The notes beneath the pieces are model-generated. The model had not been told where the DNA came from. It saw only the letters and a program-made list of their open reading frames with translations, and made no database searches. A program made the position numbers and the translations under genes. A stretch of 37,334 nucleotides of DNA, taken from the NCBI GenBank assembly GCA_012522535.1, contig JAAYKF010000016.1:1-37334 (forward strand), given 5' to 3'. This document shows positions 17,517-26,806 of the stretch, piece by piece. Origin of the DNA: Bacteroidales bacterium (GTDB lineage: Bacteria; Bacteroidota; Bacteroidia; Bacteroidales; WCHB1-69). Within the stretch, counting starts at the first letter, position 1. The number at the start of each line of letters is the position of its first letter.

Positions 17517-19850
17517 TTAGAATGTCCAGCTCACGCCCAAACTGGGCATAAGTGGTAGTTGATTGACGCGTTCGTTTGTGTTTCTGTTATAATAAAATAT
17601 ATTTGCTCTATTATATAAGTTTGTAGCACCTAAATTTATTTCAAGATTGCTAAATTCAGAGAAGATAAATTTATATTTAAAATTAATATCTAATCTATGA
17701 TAGTCGGGCAATCTACCACTATTTGTTTCGTCGTATATAAATCCAAGATTTTCATTTCCAGAGATAAAGTCATCATCAATTCCTGTGCTACCAGTAATAT
17801 TGGGATAAATTCCGATGTTTTGTGCAAAGGCAAATCCGCTACCGTAGTTCCATCTAAGGTCAAATTGCCATTGTGCAAATTTTCCCCAATTGGTTGAAAA
17901 AACAAAGTTTACATTATGACGGCGGTCGAAGTGGGTAACATATTTCACAATTCCATCATTTCGGTTAACCCAGCCCAGAGAGTAAACTGTCCATAAATAA
18001 TATCTCCCTTTTTGGAATTTTGCATTAAAATCGATTCCTTTTGCCGAACCAGTTTCAACAATAAAATCTTTTCTCAAATAGTCGGGTTTGTAGTTGGCGG
18101 TGTCGCGTCTGTTGTTGTAAGGGTCGGCATCTTCAAACACCTTGCGTTTGTTGATGTTTGTAAGCTGTCTGAAATCTTTGATATAAGCCTCTAAGTTCAC
18201 AGTTATATATTGATTTATATCGTGTTCAACGCCCACAACCAAGTGATTTGCTTTTTGCAATTTGTGCGTTATTTCTCTGCCATCAAAACTATGTTCGGGC
18301 AAGTTGTCGGGACCAGAGAGGAAGCCATAAAACAGATTTACCACATCACGATCCGAAACAGCACTAATCAGGTTTTGTGAATACATTCCGGCAGCCATTT
18401 TAAATCTGGTGTTTTCGGTGAGATTATATTTCATAGCCAGGCGTGGCTCCGCTGATACGTTGTTCAAAGAGGCATAATATTGCAATCTAAATCCGGGTTC
18501 TAAAATAAATTTCTCGCTAAAGTTTCTTTTATATTTCACATATGTTGCCAATTCGGTGGTGTTGTCTTGTTGCTGAATTATGAGATTTGAGCTGTTTGTG
18601 AAGTTAAAATCGGTCATAAAGCCCAACATTTCCAAGCCATATTTAAAGTTGTTTTTACCCATAATATAGTTGAAGCCCAAACCAATATTAAAACCGTTAA
18701 TTTCGCTGGAACGAGGATTGTTCTCCATATCCACAACCCCAATTTTGTAGTTTGAATAGGCAAAAATACCATCCATAATCATTGCCGACTGTTCTGGAAC
18801 AAGAACAAAGCTCAATCCTCCACCTGCCGATTTCCAGTCGAATTCAGCAATGTTTTCGTAGTTTACATTGTCATTAAAACTAAAGCCAAAAAGGTTAAAT
18901 TTACTTCCATTGGAAGTGTTGAAGGAGACTTTGCCGTAGAAGTCCATAAAGTTAAAGGGCAAGCCAGCTGTGTCGATATATTGATACAAAAATTTGGAGC
19001 TTTGTGCCAAATATGAGTTCTTTGCCGAGAAGATATAAGATGCACTATTTCCAGTTTCGGGATTATATTTTTTGAAAGGACCCTCAATAAGAAGTTTCGC
19101 ACCAAAGGTGTTTGCCTCTATCTTTCCACCAGTCCTTTTCATATTTCCATCACGGGTTTTAATATCCATAATGGACGAAATTCTGCCCCCAAACTCCGAG
19201 TTGTATCCGCCAGTGTAAATATCAGCCGAACGCATTATGTCGGTGTCAAAAACCGAGAAAAGACCAATGGAATGGAAGGGGTTATAAATTATAGCACCAT
19301 CTAACAAAACCTTATTCTGAATGGGCGAGCCACCACGAATATATAGTTGTCCACCTTGGTCGCCAGTGAAGACAACGCCGGGTAAAACTTGTAGATACTG
19401 GGCTAAGTCGGCAGTGCCACCAATTGTTGGCATCTGTTTCATCTGTTTTGGGGTAACATATTGCACAGAAGTCCTTGTTTCGGTTTTGGCAATCTCTTTG
19501 TCGGCTTTAATGCTCACAGTTTCAAGCATATAGGTGGCTTTTGAAACGTGAAGTTTTTTTGTAACAAACTCATTTGCTTTAACAGAAACTGGCTCAACCA
19601 AAGAGTCGTAGCCCAAGGCTCTTACCACTAGCTCATAATCGCCGGGAGTAATTTTGTTTATTATAAAATATCCGTTGGCATCTGTTGTTGCACCATATTG
19701 TGTGCCCCTAAGAAAAACATTGGTAAACAAAATAGGTTCGCCACTGCCTTCTTCCGAAATAATTCCACGTATGGTGCCATGTTGAGCTATGCCTTGAAAA
19801 GAAAATAGTAATATTATTATGGTTGTAAACCAGATTTTTGTAAAGTTCAT
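17517..19850 (-). CDS. TonB-dependent receptor with N-terminal carboxypeptidase-regulatory-like domain
   Basis: GTIRGIISEEGSGEPILFTNVFLRGTQYGATTDANGYFIINKITPGDYELVV, plug domain (LQVLPGVVFTGDQGGQLYIRGGSPIQNKVLLDGAIIYNP), C-terminal Phe. Confidence 0.92.
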   Translation of the reverse strand: MNFTKIWFTTIIILLFSFQGIAQHGTIRGIISEEGSGEPILFTNVFLRGTQYGATTDANGYFIINKITPGDYELVVRALGYDSLVEPVSVKANEFVTKKLHVSKATYMLETVSIKADKEIAKTETRTSVQYVTPKQMKQMPTIGGTADLAQYLQVLPGVVFTGDQGGQLYIRGGSPIQNKVLLDGAIIYNPFHSIGLFSVFDTDIMRSADIYTGGYNSEFGGRISSIMDIKTRDGNMKRTGGKIEANTFGAKLLIEGPFKKYNPETGNSASYIFSAKNSYLAQSSKFLYQYIDTAGLPFNFMDFYGKVSFNTSNGSKFNLFGFSFNDNVNYENIAEFDWKSAGGGLSFVLVPEQSAMIMDGIFAYSNYKIGVVDMENNPRSSEINGFNIGLGFNYIMGKNNFKYGLEMLGFMTDFNFTNSSNLIIQQQDNTTELATYVKYKRNFSEKFILEPGFRLQYYASLNNVSAEPRLAMKYNLTENTRFKMAAGMYSQNLISAVSDRDVVNLFYGFLSGPDNLPEHSFDGREITHKLQKANHLVVGVEHDINQYITVNLEAYIKDFRQLTNINKRKVFEDADPYNNRRDTANYKPDYLRKDFIVETGSAKGIDFNAKFQKGRYYLWTVYSLGWVNRNDGIVKYVTHFDRRHNVNFVFSTNWGKFAQWQFDLRWNYGSGFAFAQNIGIYPNITGSTGIDDDFISGNENLGFIYDETNSGRLPDYHRLDINFKYKFIFSEFSNLEINLGATNLYNRANIFYYNRNTNERVNQLPLMPSLGVSWTF

Positions 19851-19932
19851 AATTAGTCTATTCTGATATGTTTTTTAAATTTCGGTAAAATTAGAAAAAA
19901 AAGAGCAAAGAGTCTTATATATTCCCATATAT

Positions 19933-20931
19933 TTATTGAATGATTTTTATGATCATCTCTTTTAAAATATCGCCATCGCTTATATTGGCGGTAGCTCCCA
20001 AACCTTTGCTTTTTAAATCATACTCTCGCAAAATGCCTATGGCTCTGATTGTGCGTTGAATATTGAAAAAATTTGCAGCCTTTATATATTCATTGACAAA
20101 AAAAGGCGGAACACCAAGAAGCTTTGCCAATCCGTTGGGACTTTTATCATTGCTTAAATTTAGTTTTAATAGTTTATTGAAATAGGGATAAATCATGGGA
20201 ATAACCTTTTGTGGAGGATTGTCTTTGTTGGAATCAAAATATTTTAAAATGGCAAATACTTTGTTTATATCCCTGTTTGATAGAGCTTTAGTGAGTTCAA
20301 AAGCATTGTAATCTATACTAATGCCAATATTCCTTTCAATAGAAGATGGCGTAATAGTTTCACCTTTTAGGGTGATAATGAAAAGTTTTTTAAGCTCATT
20401 TACAATGTTTGATAAATTTGTTCCAATAAATTCGGCTATCATTTGCGATGATTTATAGTCGATTTTGTAGCCATTTTCAGAACAATATTGACTTATCCAT
20501 TCTGGGATTTTGTCTTCTCTAACTTTTTCGGAGGTGTGAGTTATGGCGTTTTTTGCAATATGTTTGTAATATGTGCGTCTCTTATCCAATTTTTTGTATT
20601 TGTAGCTAACCACAAAAATTGTTGTTGGACTTGGCTCTTTGAAATAGTTTTCCAATTCGGCAAATTTGTCGAAAGATTGTGCCTCTTTCAGAATTACAAG
20701 ATTGTAGTTTGCCATCATAGGATAGCGTTTTAGAGTTCCATAAAGATCGCCAATATTTGTATCTTTGCCATAAAAGATTGTCATATTAAAATCTTTTTCG
20801 GCTTCATCTAAAATATTATTTTCGGCAAATTCGGTCAATAAATCTGTGTAAAAAGTCTCTTCACCATCGAAAACGTACAAGTTTTTAAAGTTTTTATTTT
20901 GAATTTGCTTAATAATATCTCTATAATCCAT
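19933..20931 (-). CDS. holA: DNA polymerase III subunit delta
   Basis: YVFDGEETFYTDLLTEF, MMANYNLVILKEAQSFDKFAELENYF, FIGTNLSNIVNELKKL, HolA-like organisation. Confidence 0.85.
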   Translation of the reverse strand: MDYRDIIKQIQNKNFKNLYVFDGEETFYTDLLTEFAENNILDEAEKDFNMTIFYGKDTNIGDLYGTLKRYPMMANYNLVILKEAQSFDKFAELENYFKEPSPTTIFVVSYKYKKLDKRRTYYKHIAKNAITHTSEKVREDKIPEWISQYCSENGYKIDYKSSQMIAEFIGTNLSNIVNELKKLFIITLKGETITPSSIERNIGISIDYNAFELTKALSNRDINKVFAILKYFDSNKDNPPQKVIPMIYPYFNKLLKLNLSNDKSPNGLAKLLGVPPFFVNEYIKAANFFNIQRTIRAIGILREYDLKSKGLGATANISDGDILKEMIIKIIQ

Positions 20932-20942
20932 TTTGTTTTTTT

Positions 20943-21716
20943 TTAGTAGTCAAATCTAAGGTGTTTCACAGTGTGTCCGCTGTTTATGAGCTGGTTCAGC
21001 GACTCAATTCCCACTCTTAAGTGTGTTTCTACATAATTTTCGGTAACTGTTTTGTCGCTGGCTTCGGTTTTAATTCCTTCATACATCATTGGTTGGTCCG
21101 AAACCAAAAGTAGAGCACCTGTGGGAATTTGATTGTAAAAGCCTACAGAAAAAAGTGTGGCTGTTTCCATATCTATGGCTATGGCTCTAAGTTTTACTAG
21201 GTAGCTTTTAAAATCTTCGTCATGCTCCCAAACTCTTCTGTTTGTGGTGTAAACTGTACCAGTCCAATAGTCCAAATCATTGTCCCTAATACTTGTAGAT
21301 ATTGCCTTTTGCAGGCTAAATGCTGGTAGTGCTGGCACCTCTGGTGGAAAATAGTCGTTGGAAGTTCCCTCGCCACGTATTCCTGCAATGGGTAAAATCA
21401 GATCGCCAAGATTGTTTTTCTTCAAAGCACCACATTTACCCAAAAATAGTACAGCTTTGGGGTCTATGGCTTTTAGCAAATCCATAATTGTGGCAGCGTT
21501 GGGACTACCCATATTAAAATCTATTATGGTGATTTTGCCAGCAGTGGCACAGGGCATAGCACGGTCTTCGCCCACAACAGGTACATTGTGCCATTGAGCA
21601 AAAAGATCGACATAATGACGGAAATTTGTGAGCAAAATATATTTGCCAAAATTTTCCAACTTCTCGCCAGTGTATCGCGGAAGCCAATTTTGGGTTATTT
21701 CATCTTTAAGTCTCAT
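20943..21716 (-). CDS. amn: AMP nucleosidase (Bacteroidota type)
   Basis: Phosphorylase-like motifs ITIIDFNMGSPNAATIMDLL, KAVLFLGKCGALK, IAIDMETATLFSVGF; start MRLKDE at 21716 preferred over track start 21737. Confidence 0.85.
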   Translation of the reverse strand: MRLKDEITQNWLPRYTGEKLENFGKYILLTNFRHYVDLFAQWHNVPVVGEDRAMPCATAGKITIIDFNMGSPNAATIMDLLKAIDPKAVLFLGKCGALKKNNLGDLILPIAGIRGEGTSNDYFPPEVPALPAFSLQKAISTSIRDNDLDYWTGTVYTTNRRVWEHDEDFKSYLVKLRAIAIDMETATLFSVGFYNQIPTGALLLVSDQPMMYEGIKTEASDKTVTENYVETHLRVGIESLNQLINSGHTVKHLRFDY

Positions 21717-21744
21717 ATTTTTTAGGTAAAAGTACAATATTATA

Positions 21745-21776
21745 TTGATAAATGAACATAAATTTAGGTAGATTTG
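21745..21776 (+). promoter_or_regulatory. Putative promoter TTG-N21-TAGATTTG for the DUF2007-like gene
   Basis: TTG at 21745-21747 and TAGATTTG at 21769-21776; spacing fits Bacteroidota sigma-ABfr-type promoters. Confidence 0.45.
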
Positions 21777-21795
21777 TTTAATAATAAAAAGAATT

Positions 21796-22050
21796 ATGGA
21801 TAAGACATCTTTAATAGTGCTGGAAACTTTCTATAATAGAATTGAAGCACATATAGTTAAAACAAAACTGGAGAGCGAAGGCATCGACTCTACACTTCAC
21901 GATGACACTATGATGTCGGTTTTACCACTTCAGGATGAGATTTTTGGTGGTGTAAAACTTCTTGTTAGGGAAGAAGATTTTGAGAAAGCCCTTCAAATTC
22001 TTCAAAGTGTGAGTGAGATAGATGATGATTTTGAAGAAGAGGAAGAATAG
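21796..22050 (+). CDS. DUF2007-like putative signal-transducing protein
   Basis: VLETFYNRIEAHIVKTKLESEGIDSTLHDD...GGVKLLVREEDFEKALQIL with acidic C-terminus. Confidence 0.75.
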   Translation: MDKTSLIVLETFYNRIEAHIVKTKLESEGIDSTLHDDTMMSVLPLQDEIFGGVKLLVREEDFEKALQILQSVSEIDDDFEEEEE

Positions 22051-22055
22051 ATGTT

Positions 22056-23774
22056 TTAGTATGTTTTAATCTCTTTCTCCACATCGCAGTCTTCGGTGTG
22101 TGGAATTAGCTGATAGTTGCACAAACGCACTATGTGAATTTTTGAATTTTCAAGTCCGTTGCCTTGCAATGCTTGCTTAAATCCCAATCTCAAAGATAGG
22201 GGAGTGCTGTCGTAATTTATATTTGAAATCCAGTCGTTTTTGTGTTCAACCATGGAGCCAACAAAGTGATTTGCAATATCATAGCCCTGAAAAGCGTAGT
22301 TTTCTAAACTAGGTTCTGTTTTATAATCTTCCACAAATTGGTTTACAAAGTTTTTTACCTCTTCACGTCTATGATCTACATAATAATCGGTAAAAAAGTA
22401 GGTTCTCAAATATTCCAAATATTCAATTTCTATATTGTCGTAGCTAAGCCATTCCATGGGACAAAACAGGTAAATAGAGTCTAATTTTTGTTCATAAAGT
22501 CTTCTAACATAGTTGGTTATATTGGCTTCGCCCTGAAGCAAACTAATAACTAAATTTGGCTTATCTTTTACGTAAGAATCTCTAATTCCTTTAATTCCAC
22601 TTTCATTGTAAACAAGCTTTTTGTATGTGCAATTTGTACAATTATTTTTCAGTTCACTATGAATAATATTTGCGTCCAAGCTGTCGCTTCGTCTGCCTTG
22701 AAGAATGATGATATTTGCCTCTTCAAAACTGCTCTCTATCATTTTAGAAATTTGACAATATTTATCTCTATTATTGGCAGTTAGCTTAATGCTGTGCTTG
22801 TTGTTTTTTACAATTTCTGATTGATATGAAAATGGATTTACAATAAATATTTCATTATTTTCTGCCCATTCTTGTACTTCAACAAAAGCTTTTGTAAATA
22901 GTGGTCCCACAATGAGATGCATCTCTTTCATTTCAGGCTTATTCAAAATTCGCTTTGTGGCACTTATTCCATCTGAAACATCATATACATATAAATTAAT
23001 TTTTGTATCTCGATTTTCAAATTGCTTTAAAGCTTGTTTAAATCCAAGATAAAACTGGATAAATCTAAAAGATTGAATAGAACTAATATCGCTGGGCAAT
23101 TTAATTTTTGATAAATCTATTTTGCTATTTTCGGAGGCATACAGAGGTGCAAAAAGTGCAATATTAATTTCATTTTTAATTTTGTTTCTATATGTAATGC
23201 TCTTAATATCAGTAGTTTCTGCTGTTTTTTCGGTTTTTGTAGAAGAGTTTTTGTCTTCTATATCAGTTTTATTTAAACCTGAATTTTTATCATTTTCATC
23301 TTTGATAATTGTATCTTTTTCAATGGGAATTTCAATTTTTTGTCCAAGACTAATTATATCGCTAATTCCTTGATTGAAATCTTTAATTTTTGCAACAGTG
23401 GTTTTGTATTTTAAAGAGATAGAATAGAGTGTTTCGCCATTTTCCACTGTATGCCAAATGGAGGTGATATGATTGTTTGTTTCAATAATTTTAGTGCCAG
23501 AATCTTCTATAATTTTAGTTTCAATTTTTCCTGTGGGTATTCTCACATCAGCTCCAATTTGCAAACTGCCGGGAATATGGCTGTTGTGATTTATAATTGT
23601 ATCAACGTGAGTGTTGTAAATTTTAGAAATTCCGTAATAGGTTTGACCCTTTTGAACCGTATGAATGTAGTATTCAACTCCGTTAATATACTCAATTTTA
23701 TTAGATTTAATATCTTGTGCATAAACTGACACGAAGCTAAAAAATATCAAAAGCCAAAAGAATTTAATTTTCAT
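22056..23774 (-). CDS. LysM-domain protein fused to a periplasmic-binding-protein type-1-like domain
   Basis: Two LysM repeats (HTVQKGQTYYGISKIYN...; HTVENGETLYSISLKYK...) followed by NEINIALFAPLYASEN... PBP1-like region; start MKIKFFWLL with signal peptide. Confidence 0.8.
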   Translation of the reverse strand: MKIKFFWLLIFFSFVSVYAQDIKSNKIEYINGVEYYIHTVQKGQTYYGISKIYNTHVDTIINHNSHIPGSLQIGADVRIPTGKIETKIIEDSGTKIIETNNHITSIWHTVENGETLYSISLKYKTTVAKIKDFNQGISDIISLGQKIEIPIEKDTIIKDENDKNSGLNKTDIEDKNSSTKTEKTAETTDIKSITYRNKIKNEINIALFAPLYASENSKIDLSKIKLPSDISSIQSFRFIQFYLGFKQALKQFENRDTKINLYVYDVSDGISATKRILNKPEMKEMHLIVGPLFTKAFVEVQEWAENNEIFIVNPFSYQSEIVKNNKHSIKLTANNRDKYCQISKMIESSFEEANIIILQGRRSDSLDANIIHSELKNNCTNCTYKKLVYNESGIKGIRDSYVKDKPNLVISLLQGEANITNYVRRLYEQKLDSIYLFCPMEWLSYDNIEIEYLEYLRTYFFTDYYVDHRREEVKNFVNQFVEDYKTEPSLENYAFQGYDIANHFVGSMVEHKNDWISNINYDSTPLSLRLGFKQALQGNGLENSKIHIVRLCNYQLIPHTEDCDVEKEIKTY

Positions 23775-23845
23775 AATAATACACTTCAAATCAATACTAA
23801 ACTGCAAATTACAAATTATAATTCGCAATTCAAAATTTTACAACA

Positions 23846-25375
23846 CTATTCCCACTCAATGGTTGAAGGTGGCTTGGAGCTGATGTCGTAAACAACTCTG
23901 TTAACACCTTTTACTTTATTGATAATATCATTGGAAATTTTTGCTAAAATTTCATAAGGAATTTGAACCCAGTCGGCTGTCATTCCATCTATGGAGCTAA
24001 CGGCTCTAAGTGCAACAACCCTTTCGTAAGTTCTTTCGTCTCCCATAACTCCCACGCTGTTAATGGGTAGAAGTATGGCTCCAGCTTGCCATATTTTTTC
24101 GTAGCATCCCGATTCTCTAAGGTGTTTTATGTAAATGTCGTCAACTTCTTGAATGATTTTGATTTTGTCTTCAGTGATGTCTCCAAGTATTCTAATTGCC
24201 AGTCCGGGTCCGGGAAAGGGGTGGCGATTTAAGATGTTTGCATCTATGTCCAAAGCTGTTCCCACTTCACGGACTTCGTCTTTGAAAAGTAGTCTTAGGG
24301 GTTCAACAATTTTAAGTTTCATATAGTCGGGAAGTCCTCCCACATTGTGATGCGATTTTATTGTTGCCGATGGACCTTTGACGGAAACAGACTCAATTAC
24401 GTCAGGATAAATTGTTCCCTGTGCCAACCATTTCACATCTTTTATTCGCTGTGCTTCTCTGTCGAAAATATCTATAAAAGTTTTGCCAATGGCTTTACGT
24501 TTAGCTTCTGGATCGCTGATGCCTTCAAGGGCAGAAAGAAATTCTTTGCTGGCATCAACTCCAACAATGTTTAAACCCATATGCTTATATGATTCTAAAA
24601 CTTCGTTGAATTCATTTTTACGTAATAAACCGTTGTCCACAAAAATACAGTGAAGATTTTTTCCAATTGCTTTGTGCAATAATATTGCAGCCACAGTAGA
24701 ATCAACTCCGCCTGAGAGTCCTAATACAACAATATCGTTGCCAAGTTCGTTTTTTAGATTGGTTATGGAACTTTCTACAAAGGAGTCGGGAGTCCATGTT
24801 TGCTCACATTTTGCAATTTCTATTACAAAGTTTTTTAACAATTTAGCACCATCAAGCGAGTGCGAAACTTCGGGGTGAAATTGTATTCCATAGGTCTCTT
24901 CATCTTTAATTTTGAATGCTGCATTTTCAACATCTTCAGTGCTGGCAATGAGTTCAAAATTTTCGGGTAGTTGAAAAATAGTGTCGCCATGCGACATCCA
25001 CACTTGACTTCCAATATTTATGTCTTTAAAAAGAGAGCTGTTGTGAAAAATTTTATTGAGCTTTGCTCTTCCATATTCTCTAACTTCTGATGATTCAATT
25101 TTTCCACCCAAATTATGAGCTAAATATTGTGCTCCAAAGCAGATTCCTAATAAAGGAACTCGCTTTCTGAATAGATTTAAATCAATGGAAGGAGCATCGT
25201 TTCCCATGGCTGAAAATGGACTTCCTGAAAGGATTACAGCTTTGAAATTTTCTATATTATCGGGTAAGTTATTGTAGGGATGAATTTCGCAGTAAACATT
25301 CATCTCTCTAACTCTTCGGGCAATCAGCTGAGTGAATTGCGAACCGAAATCTATAATTAATACATTATCATTCAT
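23846..25375 (-). CDS. guaA: GMP synthase (glutamine-hydrolysing)
   Basis: [68 protein letters not shown]-terminus. Confidence 0.98.
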   Translation of the reverse strand: MNDNVLIIDFGSQFTQLIARRVREMNVYCEIHPYNNLPDNIENFKAVILSGSPFSAMGNDAPSIDLNLFRKRVPLLGICFGAQYLAHNLGGKIESSEVREYGRAKLNKIFHNSSLFKDINIGSQVWMSHGDTIFQLPENFELIASTEDVENAAFKIKDEETYGIQFHPEVSHSLDGAKLLKNFVIEIAKCEQTWTPDSFVESSITNLKNELGNDIVVLGLSGGVDSTVAAILLHKAIGKNLHCIFVDNGLLRKNEFNEVLESYKHMGLNIVGVDASKEFLSALEGISDPEAKRKAIGKTFIDIFDREAQRIKDVKWLAQGTIYPDVIESVSVKGPSATIKSHHNVGGLPDYMKLKIVEPLRLLFKDEVREVGTALDIDANILNRHPFPGPGLAIRILGDITEDKIKIIQEVDDIYIKHLRESGCYEKIWQAGAILLPINSVGVMGDERTYERVVALRAVSSIDGMTADWVQIPYEILAKISNDIINKVKGVNRVVYDISSKPPSTIEWE

Positions 25376-25378
25376 CTT

Positions 25379-25387
25379 GCAAAGATA
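25379..25387 (-). promoter_or_regulatory. Putative -7 box TATCTTTGC 3 nt upstream of guaA ATG
   Basis: Plus-strand GCAAAGATA; exact TAnnTTTGC on the minus strand; no good -33 TTG. Confidence 0.45.
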
Positions 25388-25452
25388 ATATAAAATAAAA
25401 AGCTAATTGAAATTTATTTCAAAAATATAAATAATGCAAAAAACAATGCTAA

Positions 25453-25485
25453 TTGCGTTCCTATTCTTAAAATTTATATTTTTGC
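25453..25485 (+). promoter_or_regulatory. Putative promoter TTG-N21-TATTTTTGC for the gene at 25513
   Basis: TTG 25453-25455, TATTTTTGC 25477-25485. Confidence 0.5.
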
Positions 25486-25512
25486 TCTTTGAATGAATTT
25501 AAAAATGATAAA

Positions 25513-26136
25513 ATGAAAATACGACACTTGTTTTTTTCTTTAGTTTTTGTTTTGCCACTCTTGGCAATGTCGCAGGAGCGTGCGATTTTCAAAGAAGAGG
25601 GTGTAATTTATAATTCAAGCTTTGCTTTTCATAACGGTCTTTTTGGAATATCAGATATACCTAATGAAGGAAATTATTTGCATAACAATAATTCTATATA
25701 CTCGCTACATCAGTCGGTGGGCTATTTATTTAATCCTTATTTTAGTGCAGGAGTGGGACTTGGGTTTGAAAAGTGGAGAAAAACCTCATTTATTCCAATA
25801 TATGCCGATTTAAGATTTAATATTTTCAGTAAAAGATATTCTCCTCAATTTATGATTAATTTAGGATACTCAAATAAGTGGTATGAGTCGCCATGTCCCG
25901 AACCTGAAATGTATGTAATTCATGGTGCTACCGAGGGTTTGTTTATGGAGAGTGGAGTAGGACTTAGAGTTTGGTTTAAGAAAAATAGAGCTGGAACAAT
26001 TATTATATCTTATAAAATTCAAGAGTCGGATTTGAAATATTCGGATGAGTTTAATTTTTTTCCTCAAATTACCACCAATCAATCCTCAAAAGTGCTATAC
26101 CACCACGTTGGAATTCGTATTGGGATGATGTATTAG
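25513..26136 (+). CDS. Secreted / outer-membrane beta-barrel-like hypothetical protein
   Basis: ATG at 25513 followed by signal peptide (MKIRHLFFSLVFVLPLLAMSQ); beta-strand pattern GYLFNPYFSAGVGLGFEKW, GVGLRVWFKKN. Track start 25489 is a TTG only a few nt after the -7 box. Confidence 0.7.
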   Translation: MKIRHLFFSLVFVLPLLAMSQERAIFKEEGVIYNSSFAFHNGLFGISDIPNEGNYLHNNNSIYSLHQSVGYLFNPYFSAGVGLGFEKWRKTSFIPIYADLRFNIFSKRYSPQFMINLGYSNKWYESPCPEPEMYVIHGATEGLFMESGVGLRVWFKKNRAGTIIISYKIQESDLKYSDEFNFFPQITTNQSSKVLYHHVGIRIGMMY

Positions 26137-26231
26137 GTTTCCAAATTAAGTGGTTAGCCGAACCGCCACCGCTGAAACCACAAAGGTACAGAGAAAATAC
26201 CGATTGGAAAAATATTATAGTCCAATTTTCA

Positions 26232-26249
26232 TCCCGATAAATATCGGGA
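26232..26249. repeat. Palindrome TCCCGATAAATATCGGGA
   Basis: 8 bp perfect arms TCCCGATA/TATCGGGA separated by AA. Confidence 0.8.
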
Positions 26250-26284
26250 CTCATTTGTTCTATATATTTAAACCATCGGCATTT

Positions 26285-26335
26285 ACCATTGTAAAATAAT
26301 AAAATAGCTTGGACCATTTTATTATTACAATTGGT
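26285..26335. repeat. Imperfect inverted repeat with approx. 20 nt arms
   Basis: ACCATTGTAAAATAATAAAAT (26285-26305) vs ATTTTATTATTACAATTGGT (26316-26335), 10 nt spacer. Confidence 0.7.
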
Positions 26336-26560
26336 AGAACTTCAAAATGGAACCACAAAGACACAAAGAAGGCACCAAGACACAGAGGCTTTTTGTGTAA
26401 ACTGTGATTTTGTCTTCGACAAAATAAAATTCTAAGAGAACGTATATTTATCCACATTTCTGTGTTTTTTGTCAGGGACAAAAAATAATTGGCGAAGCCA
26501 GCTCCTCCGTGTCTCCGTGGTAAAAAACCAAGTTTTAAGGTTTCAAAGTTTCTCCATTTT

Positions 26561-26624
26561 TTGTTTTTCCCCGACCCCGCTTGGGAGTCAAAAAAATGAA
26601 AACTAACTGAGCACTAAAAACTTT
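26561..26624 (+). repeat. Direct repeat copy 1
   Basis: TTGTTTTTCCCCGACCCCGCTTGGGAGTCAAAAAAATGAAAACTAACTGAGCACTAAAAACTTT. Confidence 0.85.
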
Positions 26625-26743
26625 CTCATTTTTCCTTTTCCCTTTCTCCTTCCAAGTTTCCAAGCCAAGTGTTCAGCCGAAATGCCACCGCACTGTCTCT
26701 ACTATTCGACAGACCACAACGCAGAAGCATGACAAATGTTTTT

Positions 26744-26806
26744 TTGTTTTCCCCGACCTCGCTGGGAAGCCAAAAAAATGAAAACAAACTGAGCACTAAA
26801 AACTTT
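26744..26806 (+). repeat. Direct repeat copy 2
   Basis: TTGTTTTCCCCGACCTCGCTGGGAAGCCAAAAAAATGAAAACAAACTGAGCACTAAAAACTTT, nearly identical to 26561-26624. Confidence 0.85.

Noticed and set aside
26232-26249. TCCCGATAAATATCGGGA as a transcription terminator
   Set aside because: Only a 2 nt loop and no T-run on either side; better described as a DNA palindrome or repeat.
26069-26481. Two small minus-strand ORFs (82 and 73 aa) in the repeat block
   Set aside because: Composed of translated low-complexity repeats and hairpins; no plausible start context.
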